64,000 nucleotides of DNA from Hyphomonadaceae bacterium TMED5 (GTDB taxonomy: Bacteria > Pseudomonadota > Alphaproteobacteria > Caulobacterales > Hyphomonadaceae): assembly GCA_002173095.1 (NCBI GenBank), contig NHBK01000018.1, positions 62,001 through 126,000 of the forward strand, read 5' to 3'. A program made the position numbers and the translations under genes. Positions 29,100 to 37,641 of the stretch are shown here, piece by piece. The stretch's first letter is position 1. Every line of letters starts with the position of its first letter. Below the pieces are notes generated by a model that was not told the DNA's origin, searched no databases, and saw nothing but the letters and a program-made list of their open reading frames with translations.

Positions 29100-29152
29100 A
29101 GAGACAAAAAGTGCCATTGCCTTTTGGTCGCCTTTAGCACCTGAATTCATTC

Positions 29153-30334
29153 ATGAAGATTATTATTGCTGGTGGCGGTATAGCCGGGCTGACCGCTGCC
29201 CTTTGTCTCTCGCAGGATGGCCATCAGGTCACCATTCTTGAACAGGCGCCTGAATTCAGCGAAGTCGGCGCCGGGCTCCAGATTGGTCCGAATGGCATGC
29301 GTGTCATGCAGGCTCTGGGGCTTGAAGACAAAATGCGTGCGACCGCGTATGAGCCCGAGCGCATCGAGCTTCGCTTCGGCCAGAGCGGGCGAGTGATCTT
29401 TGATATTCCGCTGGCAGAGCGCGCTGTCGACAGATGGGGCGCACCTTATCTCCATATTCACCGGGCAGACCTTGTCGGCATTCTGGAAACAGCATGCATG
29501 GAATCAGACCTGATCAGCGTGAAATTCAACACGCGTGTTCAGTTCGTCGAACAAACATCGTCTGAAGTCCGGGTTCATTTGCCCGGCGGCGATGAAGAGG
29601 TTGGTGATATTCTGGTTGGCGCCGATGGCATACATTCTGTCGTACAGGAACAGATATTGCCGCCAACTGTGCCGCGCTTCACCGGCAATGTAGCCTGGCG
29701 CGGAATTGTGAGAGCGGACGAGCTGACAGAGTTTTCTCCGCCGCCTACTGCCTGTGCGTGGGTGGGACGCGGTCAGCATGCGGTTACCTATTATCTGCGC
29801 GGCGGTGAGTTGGTGAACTTTGTTGCCGTAGTTGAGCGGTCAGACTGGCGTGAGGAATCATGGTCTCAGGCGGGGCCGAAGGATGACCTTCTCAGAGATT
29901 TCGTGGATTGGGACCCGGTGATTTTGAATGTCATCACCAAGGGGGAGTCCTTCTTCCGCTGGGCCTTATTTGATCGTCCACCACTTGCCAAATGGGTGGA
30001 AGGAAGAGTGGCGCTTATGGGCGATGCTGCACATCCTATGCTGCCATTTGTGGCGCAGGGCGCAGTGATGGCGATGGAGGATGCATATATGCTGGCCAAG
30101 TCGCTTCGTCATGCGCGGTCTGTCGGTGATGGGCTGCTCACCTATCAGGCCAGACGCCATGCGCGGGCGACGCATGTTCAGGCGCTTTCCCGAAAGAATT
30201 CAAACACTTTCCATCGCCGCAATCCATTGATGCGGCTCGCGACCTATGGGCCAATGTGGCTCGCGGGGCACGCCTTGCCAGAGCTCGTGCATCAGCGAAT
30301 GGACTGGATTTATGGCTACGACGTGACTGCATGA
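29153..30334 (+). CDS. FAD-dependent aromatic-ring monooxygenase (salicylate hydroxylase-like)
   Basis: A 393-residue class A flavoprotein monooxygenase. The FAD dinucleotide fold 'IIIAGGGIAGLTAALCL', the DG motif 'ILVGADGIHSVV' and the GD motif 'ALMGDAAHPMLPFVAQGA' are complete. The closest-looking characterised relatives are salicylate 1-hydroxylase and 3-hydroxybenzoate 6-hydroxylase, hydroxylating phenolic acids with NAD(P)H and O2. No signal peptide. Together with the neighbouring CoA ligase and MFS it suggests breakdown of an aromatic compound, but the substrate cannot be told. Confidence 0.85.
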   Translation: MKIIIAGGGIAGLTAALCLSQDGHQVTILEQAPEFSEVGAGLQIGPNGMRVMQALGLEDKMRATAYEPERIELRFGQSGRVIFDIPLAERAVDRWGAPYLHIHRADLVGILETACMESDLISVKFNTRVQFVEQTSSEVRVHLPGGDEEVGDILVGADGIHSVVQEQILPPTVPRFTGNVAWRGIVRADELTEFSPPPTACAWVGRGQHAVTYYLRGGELVNFVAVVERSDWREESWSQAGPKDDLLRDFVDWDPVILNVITKGESFFRWALFDRPPLAKWVEGRVALMGDAAHPMLPFVAQGAVMAMEDAYMLAKSLRHARSVGDGLLTYQARRHARATHVQALSRKNSNTFHRRNPLMRLATYGPMWLAGHALPELVHQRMDWIYGYDVTA

Positions 30335-30453
30335 TGCTTCTGCCGAATATTCATTTGGAACATAAGGCATGATCTGATAGCCCACTAACTCATGACATTC
30401 TGAAAAAAGTTCGGACATAAGTCCGGCAAAAAAGGTCATGGGGAGACATTGCG

Positions 30454-32172
30454 ATGACGGAATCATCTGGCTGGCCAGCTGCCAGTCTCAAACAGATTGA
30501 ACAAATGCTTTGCGCGCCCGGACAGCGTTTCGAAATGGAAACGGTCGACGTGAATGGCATTCCGACACGGGACTGGAAGCAGGGCGTTCACACACTTCGG
30601 GAATTGGCGGAACAAGGGCGCACGCATGGCGAGCGACCGCTGACGATCTATGAAGACGAGCGCGTTTCCTTCGAAGAATGGTATCGAGCCACAGCCACGC
30701 TGGCGCAAAAGCTTCAGGATATGGGCATCAAAAAGGGTGATCGCGTTGCGCTTGCAATGCGCAACTTGCCCGAATGGCCTGTCATTTATTTTGCGGTGAC
30801 CTGTATCGGCGCGATTATTGTGCCTCTGAATGCCTGGTGGACAGGTGCGGAACTCGCCTTTGGTATTGAGAATTCAGGTTCGAAAATCCTTGTCTGTGAC
30901 CATGAGCGTTTTGATCGCTATCTGGAAGGCAAAGACGAGATTACCTGCGTTGAGAATGTGATCGTCTCCCGCGCACCTGAAGCGGGCGATTTCATTCAAC
31001 TGGAAGACCTGATCGGCAAAACGTCGGATTATTCCAGCCTGCCAGACCAGTCTATTCCAACGGTTGAGATCCACCCGGATGATCCGGCGACGATCTTCTA
31101 CACCTCTGGCACGACGGGCAAGCCAAAGGGCGCTGTCGGTACGCATCGAAATGCGACGACCAACGTGTTCTCTTCTGCTTATGCGGCAGCCCGCGGTGCA
31201 CTTCGTCGAGGTGAAATGCCGCCTGAGCCTGTGCCAAAAGCAGGGCTTCTGGTCATTCCGCTCTTTCACGTGACGGCTGCAAATGCCCGTATGATGGGAT
31301 CGGTTTTTGCCGGTCACACCATGATCTTCATGTATAAATGGGACACGGTGAAGGCCTTCGAAATTATCGAACGTGAGAAAGTCAGCGCAGCTGGTGGTGT
31401 TCCGACAATCGCATGGCAGATGATCGAGCACCCAGACCGTGACAAATACGATCTGTCGTCTCTGGAATCGATTGCCTATGGCGGTGCGCCATCTGCGCCA
31501 GAATTGGTTCGCAAAATTCGCGAAGTCTTCGGTGCTGAGCCGGGCAATGGCTGGGGCATGACGGAAACTTCTGCGACCGTGACTGTTCATGGCGCGGAAG
31601 ACTATCTCAACCGTCCGGAAAGTTGCGGCCCGCCTGTCGCGACGGCTGACCTTAAAATCATGAGCCCGGATGGCACAAAAGAGCTGCCAGTTGGCGAAGT
31701 GGGTGAGCTTTATGCCCGTGGCCCGATGGTTGTTCGCGAATACTGGCAACGCCCGGAAGCGACGGCTGAAACCTTCGTAGATGGCTGGGTGAAAACCGGT
31801 GATCTTGCGCGTCTGGATGAGGAAGGCTTCTGCTTCATCGTCGACCGTGCGAAAGACATTATCATTCGCGGCGGTGAGAATATCTATTCTTCAGAAGTCG
31901 AGAACGTCCTCTACGATCACCCGGCTGTAACGGACGCCGCTCTCATTGGCATTCCGCACCGGACACTCGGTGAAGAACCAGTGGCTGTCGTTCACCTCGC
32001 GCCGGGTATGACTGCGACGGAAGACGAGCTGAAAGCCTGGGTCAGCGAGCGTCTGGCGAAGTTCAAGACGCCAGTCAAAGTGAAATTCTGCGATGAGATG
32101 CTGCCACGCAATGCGAATGGCAAAATTCTGAAGCGTGAACTGAAAACGCTGTTCGAGGAAGAGGCTGCCTAA
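30454..32172 (+). CDS. Class I adenylate-forming acyl-CoA ligase
   Basis: A 572-residue AMP-dependent synthetase/ligase activating a carboxylic acid to its CoA thioester. The P-loop 'IFYTSGTTGKPKGAVGTHRN', A5-type 'GNGWGMTETSATVT', A7 'GWVKTGDLARLDEEGF', A8 'IIIRGGENIYSSEVENVLYD' and the adenylation lysine in 'PRNANGKILKREL' are all present. About 30 extra N-terminal residues precede the core. The last 4 bases overlap the ROK kinase on the other strand. Fatty or aromatic acid substrates are both possible. Confidence 0.9.
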   Translation: MTESSGWPAASLKQIEQMLCAPGQRFEMETVDVNGIPTRDWKQGVHTLRELAEQGRTHGERPLTIYEDERVSFEEWYRATATLAQKLQDMGIKKGDRVALAMRNLPEWPVIYFAVTCIGAIIVPLNAWWTGAELAFGIENSGSKILVCDHERFDRYLEGKDEITCVENVIVSRAPEAGDFIQLEDLIGKTSDYSSLPDQSIPTVEIHPDDPATIFYTSGTTGKPKGAVGTHRNATTNVFSSAYAAARGALRRGEMPPEPVPKAGLLVIPLFHVTAANARMMGSVFAGHTMIFMYKWDTVKAFEIIEREKVSAAGGVPTIAWQMIEHPDRDKYDLSSLESIAYGGAPSAPELVRKIREVFGAEPGNGWGMTETSATVTVHGAEDYLNRPESCGPPVATADLKIMSPDGTKELPVGEVGELYARGPMVVREYWQRPEATAETFVDGWVKTGDLARLDEEGFCFIVDRAKDIIIRGGENIYSSEVENVLYDHPAVTDAALIGIPHRTLGEEPVAVVHLAPGMTATEDELKAWVSERLAKFKTPVKVKFCDEMLPRNANGKILKRELKTLFEEEAA

Positions 32173-33053
32173 ACAGCCTGTTCCGCCAGATATAAAGCAC
32201 CCTGTATGCCTGCCAGATCATCAAGAGATGGCGGGCATATGTATGTTTTGAGGCCCGGATCCAGACGTTCATGGCGAATATAGCCATTGAGAAGTTGCTC
32301 GGCTTTTTCTCTCACCATATCCATCAGCCCCGGCGTTTTCATAACGCCGCCACCGAAGACGATGCGGTCAGGTGCATGGGTGAGAATGATCATCTGCGCC
32401 AGATGTCCAAGATAGTGTGCTTCAAATTTCAGGCCGATATGGTCTGAGGGCAGGGATGACAGGTCTGTTCCCCAACGTTCTTTGATGGAAGGCCCGCAGG
32501 CAAGGCCCTCAAGGCATGGCCCATGCGGTGGGCAATTTCCCGGAAAGTCGTCCTCAGGGTGACGTGGTGGATAAACATGTCCCATTTCAAAAGGCGAAAT
32601 GCCGTCATGCATGGGGGAGCCATTGCGCGTAATGCCAATGCCTACACCTGTACCGACGGTGACATAAGCGATCAGGGACAGGCCTTCGCCTGCGCCTTTC
32701 AGCGCTTCACCAATGCCGGAGCCGTTTACATCGGTATCGATCTTCATCGGGACTTTGAATTCAGCCAGTCGTTCCGGGAAGGATGCGCCAATCCATTTCA
32801 CTTTGCCGGTATCACCCAGAACGCCATAGTCAGGTGATTTTGGGTCGATCGTGATCGGTCCAAACGCGCCAATACCCAGTTTGCTGATAGGCGTGCCGAA
32901 GCGTTTTTCAGCCTGACGGAAATAGGCGATCACCTCTGCCATGGTCTCGTCCGGATGTTTGGTATCCAGTCGGATGTGATCCAGAATTTTGTCGGGCGTA
33001 TGGGCGACGGCGAGTACGAATTTCGTACCACCTGCTTCAATAGCTGCAAGCAT
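32169..33053 (-). CDS. ROK family sugar kinase (fructokinase-like)
   Basis: A 294-residue ROK kinase. The phosphate-binding 'AAIEAGGTKFVLAV', the catalytic Asp in 'KIDTDVNGSGIGEAL', 'YVTVGTGVGIGI' and the zinc-binding stretch with 'FEMGHVYPPRHPEDDF' then 'NCPPHGPCLEGLACGPSI' match the fructokinase branch of the family (YdhR/GmuE-type). It phosphorylates a hexose, likely fructose, in the cytoplasm. It follows the SDR gene after 9 bases and is probably its operon partner. Confidence 0.9.
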   Translation of the reverse strand: MLAAIEAGGTKFVLAVAHTPDKILDHIRLDTKHPDETMAEVIAYFRQAEKRFGTPISKLGIGAFGPITIDPKSPDYGVLGDTGKVKWIGASFPERLAEFKVPMKIDTDVNGSGIGEALKGAGEGLSLIAYVTVGTGVGIGITRNGSPMHDGISPFEMGHVYPPRHPEDDFPGNCPPHGPCLEGLACGPSIKERWGTDLSSLPSDHIGLKFEAHYLGHLAQMIILTHAPDRIVFGGGVMKTPGLMDMVREKAEQLLNGYIRHERLDPGLKTYICPPSLDDLAGIQGALYLAEQAV

Positions 33054-33062
33054 ATCAGGTCC

Positions 33063-33842
33063 TTAGAGCGGCATGAGTAGGTGACCGCCATCAACAACGA
33101 TCGTCGTACCTGTCATATAAGAGGCCGCATCAGAGGCCAGCAACACCAGAGCCCCATCCAGTTCCTGATATTCACCGAAACGCTGCATCGCGATGCGTTT
33201 TTTCATGCGTTGACCAGCTTCGCTGTCCAGGTAGGCATCATTAATGGCCGTCTTGTAGTAGCCGGGCGCGATTGCGTTGATGCGAATGCCAAAACGCGCC
33301 GATTCTACGGCCATTGAGCGGGTGAGGTGGTCGACAGCCGCTTTGCTGGCCGCATAGGCTGCGCTCATCATGGCCGGCTGCATAGCGGTGATGGAAGCAA
33401 TGTTGATGATGGAGCCGGGCTTACCAGCGTCAATCAGAGCCTTGGACGCAGCTTTTGCTACGCGCCATACGCCGGAGATATTTGTGTCCAGCGTGCTTTG
33501 CCAGTCTTCTTCACTGGTCTCGTAATACCAGCTGCCATAGCCCACGCCTGAATTATTGATGACGATGTCGCACGGCGCATCAAATTCGGCTTTGATGGCG
33601 GTAATGGCCGCGTCCACGGAAGCGGGATCGGTAACGTCCATTTTTACGCAGAATGCGGTGTGGCCTGCTGCCTCAAGGCGCGCTTTCAGCGCCTCGAGTT
33701 TTTCGGTTCTACGGGCCGCCAGAATGACGCTTGCACCTTCCTCAGCGAGACATTCTGCGAAATGCTCGCCCAGTCCGCTGGAGGCGCCGGTGACCAGCGC
33801 CAGTTTGCCGGACAGATCCATTCGCTCAGACAGTCGTCCCAT
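33063..33842 (-). CDS. Short-chain dehydrogenase/reductase
   Basis: A 259-residue classical SDR. The Rossmann motif 'LALVTGASSGLGEHFAECLA', 'INNSGVGYGSW', and the catalytic Tyr-Lys in 'AAYAASKAAVDHLTRSMA' with an upstream Ser are present. An AAGGAAGGG ribosome-binding site supports the start at 33842. It is transcribed with the ROK kinase downstream. The 'Arg-Arg' following the second strand ('ILAARRTEKLEAL') suggests NADPH preference. Substrate unknown. Confidence 0.9.
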   Translation of the reverse strand: MGRLSERMDLSGKLALVTGASSGLGEHFAECLAEEGASVILAARRTEKLEALKARLEAAGHTAFCVKMDVTDPASVDAAITAIKAEFDAPCDIVINNSGVGYGSWYYETSEEDWQSTLDTNISGVWRVAKAASKALIDAGKPGSIINIASITAMQPAMMSAAYAASKAAVDHLTRSMAVESARFGIRINAIAPGYYKTAINDAYLDSEAGQRMKKRIAMQRFGEYQELDGALVLLASDAASYMTGTTIVVDGGHLLMPL

Positions 33843-33909
33843 GATTTCCCTTCCTTATGTCATCTGTATTCACAAATGGCAGAGGAATCAGGGCTTGGCC
33901 ACTGCTGAC

Positions 33910-35190
33910 CTAGTTTGAAAGCGTAGCCTCCAGATCATTGGACAGGCTTAGCAGACGCGCCTGCACGACGAGCAGGTTGGTTTCCGCCTGAAAGCGGGCA
34001 ATCTGCGTATCGCGAAACTCTGTCTCGGCTTCCAGTGCGTCTACGAGCGTGCGTAGGCCTGCCTCATACTCGCGTTGTGCACCTTCTGAGGCGAGCTCAG
34101 CAGCCGCTTCGGCGCGGATGGTTGCATCAAGCGCGAGGCGGCGAGCTTGCAAATCTCCCCAGAGGCTGCTGACGGCCTCACTGAGCTGAAGTCGTGCATC
34201 GCGTACGTCGGCTGTCGCCGCTGAACGCGCAGCAATGGCCTGACGCTCACTTGCCTGTCGCATACCATTGGTGAAAAGCGGAACCTCCACCGAGACGAAC
34301 GCGCCAACATCGCTGATCGCGTCACCAAAGAAGAAATACATTTCTTCGCCACGCGTGGCGCGTGCGCGGACTGAAACAGAGGGACCAAACCGGGCGCGGG
34401 CTTCTTCGAGCTGATGTCCGGAGGAGACCTGCACCGCACGCGCAGCTTCCAGATCAGAATTCTCGTTCAGAACGCGGTTAAGCGTCGTCTCATAGCTCGC
34501 AAGGAGATCGGTGGAGAAGCTGGCAGGCCCAACAGGATTTGCATCTTCTGCGCCGGTCAGGCGTGAAAGCCGTGCCTTTGCAGCCGAAAGCTGAGCCTGA
34601 GCAACGCCCAGTCCAGCCTCGGCCGATGCCAGTCGTGCTTCTGTCATTGCGGTGTCCGTGCGCGTTACTTCGCCCTGTTCAAACCGGGCTTCTGTCTGGC
34701 GCATACGAATGGCGAAAGTTTCAAGGCGTGCTTCAGCAACGTCGACCACGCGTTCGGCCAGTTGCATCTGAGCAAAGGCTTCGAAGGTCTGGAGGACGGT
34801 CCGTTCCCGGGCGCTTGCCAGCTGACTATAGGCGGCCTGCTGATAGGCATCTGCAGCACCTATCGCGGCGCGATTGGCCCCGGACGAATAGACATTCCAT
34901 TCCGCCTGCAGACCAACTGAACGAGGGATCTGACTGACGCTGTCAGTGGTGAAGTCGGTTTCCAGCGCACCGACTTCAGCGCGCAGACCGGCGGTAGGGC
35001 CGGTGGCGGCACGCGCCATGTCTGCACCTGCGCGACTTTGTGCAATGCCTGCCTCTGCGCGCTCCAATGCCGGGTCATTTTGCAGTGCGAGGCGCACAGC
35101 ATCCTGAACTGACACCGGTTGTGCGTTTGCTGCTCCGGTCACCAAGGTCGCCAGAGCAACCACAGAGCTGAAAGTCTTCAGTCGGCTCAT
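33910..35190 (-). CDS. TolC family outer-membrane efflux protein
   Basis: A 426-residue outer-membrane factor with a signal peptide (MSRLKTFSSVVALATLVTGA, cleavage near ANA-QPV) and two OEP repeats rich in long heptad helices ('LALQNDPALERAEAGIAQSR', 'VAEARLETFAIRMRQTEARF'). It is the exit duct for tripartite pumps. The ATG at 35190 overlaps the stop of the DUF2892 gene (ATGA), which decides the start against an in-frame ATG at 35202. It lies in the operon sqr-trxC-DUF2892-tolC, divergent from the operon that holds the adaptor and RND pump, and is the likely outer partner of that pump. Confidence 0.93.
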   Translation of the reverse strand: MSRLKTFSSVVALATLVTGAANAQPVSVQDAVRLALQNDPALERAEAGIAQSRAGADMARAATGPTAGLRAEVGALETDFTTDSVSQIPRSVGLQAEWNVYSSGANRAAIGAADAYQQAAYSQLASARERTVLQTFEAFAQMQLAERVVDVAEARLETFAIRMRQTEARFEQGEVTRTDTAMTEARLASAEAGLGVAQAQLSAAKARLSRLTGAEDANPVGPASFSTDLLASYETTLNRVLNENSDLEAARAVQVSSGHQLEEARARFGPSVSVRARATRGEEMYFFFGDAISDVGAFVSVEVPLFTNGMRQASERQAIAARSAATADVRDARLQLSEAVSSLWGDLQARRLALDATIRAEAAAELASEGAQREYEAGLRTLVDALEAETEFRDTQIARFQAETNLLVVQARLLSLSNDLEATLSN

Positions 35191-35390
35191 TTGAAGGCGC
35201 ATCCGGATTTGATGCCGAACACTTTGAAAATCATCGCTGCCGGGCAGAAGCCCGTGAAGGCGGCCTGGAACATGTTGAGGCCCGCAAATGCGGTCAGCAG
35301 GAACCAGTATGGAGAGACAAAATATCCAAGAGCGAGGCTTGCGAGAATTACCACGCCAGCAAACGCGAAGACGGCACGATCAATGTTCAT
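35187..35390 (-). CDS. DUF2892 (YgaP-type) small membrane protein
   Basis: A 67-residue inner-membrane protein beginning 'MNIDRAVFAFAGVVILASLA' and carrying two hydrophobic helices and 'FCPAAMIFKVFGIKSGCAF', the signature of DUF2892. In E. coli YgaP this module is fused to a rhodanese; here a separate rhodanese gene heads the divergent operon. Two cysteines lie near the C-terminus. The second ATG (35390) has better spacing from AAGGAAG than the first at 35393. Overlaps tolC by 4 bases. Confidence 0.9.
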   Translation of the reverse strand: MNIDRAVFAFAGVVILASLALGYFVSPYWFLLTAFAGLNMFQAAFTGFCPAAMIFKVFGIKSGCAFK

Positions 35391-35401
35391 CATACTTCCT
35401 T

Positions 35402-35866
35402 TCAGGATGCTTGTGGTGTGACGTCAAAACGTGACGCCACCCAGTCTGTCATGGCGTTGCCTTGAAGGGCGCCGGCCATCAATTCGACCTGCCGCCCATC
35501 TTTCATGGCGAGCAGAGTAGGGATGCCGCGAATGCCGAGCTTGCTCGGCGCGAGGCGGTGAATATCTGTGTTCAGTTTGAAAAAGCGGACATCTGACGCG
35601 AACGTCTTGCTGGCGGCATCGAAATGCGGCGCCATCATCCGGCACGGCCCGCACCAGGGGGCCCAGAGGTCGATGATATACGCACCTGTGTCGCGCGCGC
35701 GGAGGCGGTCGAACTGGGCGTCATCAATTTCCCTCGGTTTCACAGTTGAAAGCGGGGCTTTGCAGGACCCGCACTTTCCCTGTGTCAGATCAGAGCCGTG
35801 CGGTACCCCGTTCAGCGCTCCACACTCGGTGCAGAAAATAACTGATTTTTCGGATGGGGCAGACAT
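35402..35866 (-). CDS. trxC: Thioredoxin TrxC (thioredoxin 2)
   Basis: A 154-residue thioredoxin with an N-terminal zinc finger (C12, C15, C32 and C35 in 'FCTECGALNG' and 'KCGSCKAP') and the active site 'WAPWCGPCRMMAP' (C72, C75). TrxC is a cytosolic disulfide reductase, in E. coli under oxidative-stress control. Here it is 16 bases downstream of sqr and just upstream of DUF2892, so it probably serves to reduce persulfides or polysulfides made by SQR. That role is inferred from context. Confidence 0.93.
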   Translation of the reverse strand: MSAPSEKSVIFCTECGALNGVPHGSDLTQGKCGSCKAPLSTVKPREIDDAQFDRLRARDTGAYIIDLWAPWCGPCRMMAPHFDAASKTFASDVRFFKLNTDIHRLAPSKLGIRGIPTLLAMKDGRQVELMAGALQGNAMTDWVASRFDVTPQAS

Positions 35867-35882
35867 GTTCAGATTATTCTTT

Positions 35883-37151
35883 TTATTTCAGTTTGTGTGT
35901 TTTCAGCATGTTCAGAGCGGCATTCTCAAAGAAGGTTTCTGAACGGCCGGATTTGACCTTGCTCATGAAATATTTCTCGAAAGCGACTTTAGCTGAGTGG
36001 ACCCAGCCGCCAGCGACAGACCAGTTCACATTGCGTGGTGGAATCTGTGGCTGAGCAATAAACGCGACGCCGCCATCACCAAAGTCAGCAATGCAGATCG
36101 CATTCCACGTCGCTTCATGCGTGGGTTCTGACCCGCGAATAATTTCGCCAATGTTTTCGGCTGTCGCGGTGACCATGGATTCGATCATAAAGCCCGTTTT
36201 TGGCACGCCGACGGGAACAGGCGTTGGCTCGACAGGCGGGATTGCAATACAGACGCCAATGCCGAAAATTTCAGGGTATTGCGGGTTGCGCTGATGTTTG
36301 TCAGTGATGATGAAACCGCGCGGGTTCACGAGGCCCTCAATGTCGCGCACGGCTTCAACACCTTTGAACGCTGGCAGCATCATGGAGAATTTCTGCGGCA
36401 GTTCGTGCTCTTTCTTGAGCGTGCCATCCTCATTGAATTCCTCGACAATCATCCTGTCGGCTTCGACGCGTTTGACCTTCGCGTTGCAGATCCAATTGAT
36501 ATGGCGCTCGCGCATTTCGCTCTCGAGCAGGCCTTTTGTGTCGCCAACGCCGCCGAGACCCAGATGGCCGACATAGGGTTCTGACGTGACAAATGTCATT
36601 GGAACCTTGTCGCGGATTTTACGCTTGCGAAGCTCCGTCTCAATGATCATTGCCGTTTCATAAGCAGGGCCGTAGCAGGATGCGCCTTGAACCGCGCCAA
36701 CAATCACCGGGCCGGGATCCTTACAGAACTCTTCGAACGCATTGTAGCCGTTCACGGCATGGTCGATATGGCAGACCGATTGGGTGTGACCGTTCGGGCC
36801 GAGGCCTTCAATCTCATCAAAGGCAAGTTCAGGGCCGGTCGCGATGACCAGATAGTCATAAGAGACTTCAGAGCCGTCAGCCATGCGGATGCATTTGGCT
36901 TCAGGATCGACTTTAGCGGCTTTGCCAACAATAAAGTCGATCTTTTTCTTTTTCATCGGTTTTACGAGGTCGATGACGATGTCCTTGCGTTCACGCCAAC
37001 CAACCAGAACCCAGGGGTTTGAAGGAACAAACTGGTAGAAATCATACTCATTGACCACGACAACTTCTTCTTCGCGACGAACGGCTTCACGAATTTCGTA
37101 GGCTGCGATGACACCGCCAAGACCTGCGCCCAGAACCACAATTTTGGCCAT
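35883..37151 (-). CDS. sqr: Sulfide:quinone oxidoreductase
   Basis: A 422-residue FAD-dependent disulfide reductase-family enzyme that oxidises sulfide at the inner membrane and passes electrons to quinone. FAD fold 'IVVLGAGLGGVIAAYEI' at the N-terminus; three cysteines, C127 ('SVCHIDHA'), C159 ('GASCYGPAYE') and C353 ('NAICIADFGDGG'), match the three catalytic cysteines of the Acidithiobacillus enzyme (128, 160, 356) in number and spacing. The C-terminal 'WVHSAKVAFEKYFM' amphipathic helix suits membrane binding. GGGAGG precedes the ATG. It leads the operon with trxC, DUF2892 and tolC. Confidence 0.9.
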   Translation of the reverse strand: MAKIVVLGAGLGGVIAAYEIREAVRREEEVVVVNEYDFYQFVPSNPWVLVGWRERKDIVIDLVKPMKKKKIDFIVGKAAKVDPEAKCIRMADGSEVSYDYLVIATGPELAFDEIEGLGPNGHTQSVCHIDHAVNGYNAFEEFCKDPGPVIVGAVQGASCYGPAYETAMIIETELRKRKIRDKVPMTFVTSEPYVGHLGLGGVGDTKGLLESEMRERHINWICNAKVKRVEADRMIVEEFNEDGTLKKEHELPQKFSMMLPAFKGVEAVRDIEGLVNPRGFIITDKHQRNPQYPEIFGIGVCIAIPPVEPTPVPVGVPKTGFMIESMVTATAENIGEIIRGSEPTHEATWNAICIADFGDGGVAFIAQPQIPPRNVNWSVAGGWVHSAKVAFEKYFMSKVKSGRSETFFENAALNMLKTHKLK

Positions 37152-37281
37152 AACAGCCTCCCAAAAAATCTTCTTGTAAAAATAACATAATCATAATATT
37201 AGAAAATACGCAATAAAAAAGCGAGACGCTTTCATCCGGGGATGGCAGGCAGACGTCATCCTTCAGCCAAGGGAGAATTAA
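37152..37281. promoter_or_regulatory. Divergent promoter region of the sulfur/efflux island
   Basis: A 130-base AT-rich gap separates sqr and the rhodanese gene, which are read in opposite directions. It includes the 8-base palindrome TAATATTA at 37194-37201. The ArsR regulator of the island would be expected to bind here, but I see no clearly extended dyad; the site is inferred. Confidence 0.45.
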
Positions 37282-37641
37282 ATGTCAGATGACCGAGACC
37301 TTTCGCCTGCTGCTATTTTCGAAGATCTGAAAGCTCAGGACATTCTTCTGGTGGATGTGCGCGAGCCGGCGGAATTCGCAAATGAGCGTATTCATGGCGC
37401 AATCCTCGCACCGCTTTCGACGTTTGAACCGAAGGCTATTCCGACCGATTCCAAGCGTCGCGTCATTTTCCAGTGTGGGTCTGGTAAGCGCTCTCGCATG
37501 GCGCTTGAGCGCTTCATGCAGGAAACCGGTGCTGACGCCGCCCATATGGCTGGCGGCATTGGTGAATGGAAGGCCGCAGCGCTTCCGACAATTCAAATCA
37601 ATCCGGCAACAGGGCAGGTCCAAGATCATGGTCGCTACTAA
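37282..37641 (+). CDS. Rhodanese-like domain protein
   Basis: A 119-residue single-domain sulfurtransferase with the 'LLVDVREPAEFANERIHGA' CH2A-like motif and the active-site loop 'FQCGSGKRS' (C65), a Cys-x5-Arg type ring suited to persulfide transfer. It lies first in the operon rhodanese-MFP-RND-ArsR and overlaps the adaptor gene by 14 bases. With SQR next door it can accept sulfane sulfur; DUF2892 of the opposite operon is its usual fusion partner in YgaP. AAGGGAGA lies upstream of the ATG. Confidence 0.9.
   Translation: MSDDRDLSPAAIFEDLKAQDILLVDVREPAEFANERIHGAILAPLSTFEPKAIPTDSKRRVIFQCGSGKRSRMALERFMQETGADAAHMAGGIGEWKAAALPTIQINPATGQVQDHGRY

Noticed and set aside
30412-30425. Small hairpin CGGAC-ATAA-GTCCG before the acyl-CoA ligase as a terminator
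   Set aside because: Five-base stem without a proper T run on the plus strand; too weak to support.
37355-37627. Long upstream extension of the RND adaptor reading frame
   Set aside because: It runs through the rhodanese gene in another frame and would remove the signal peptide from the N-terminus.
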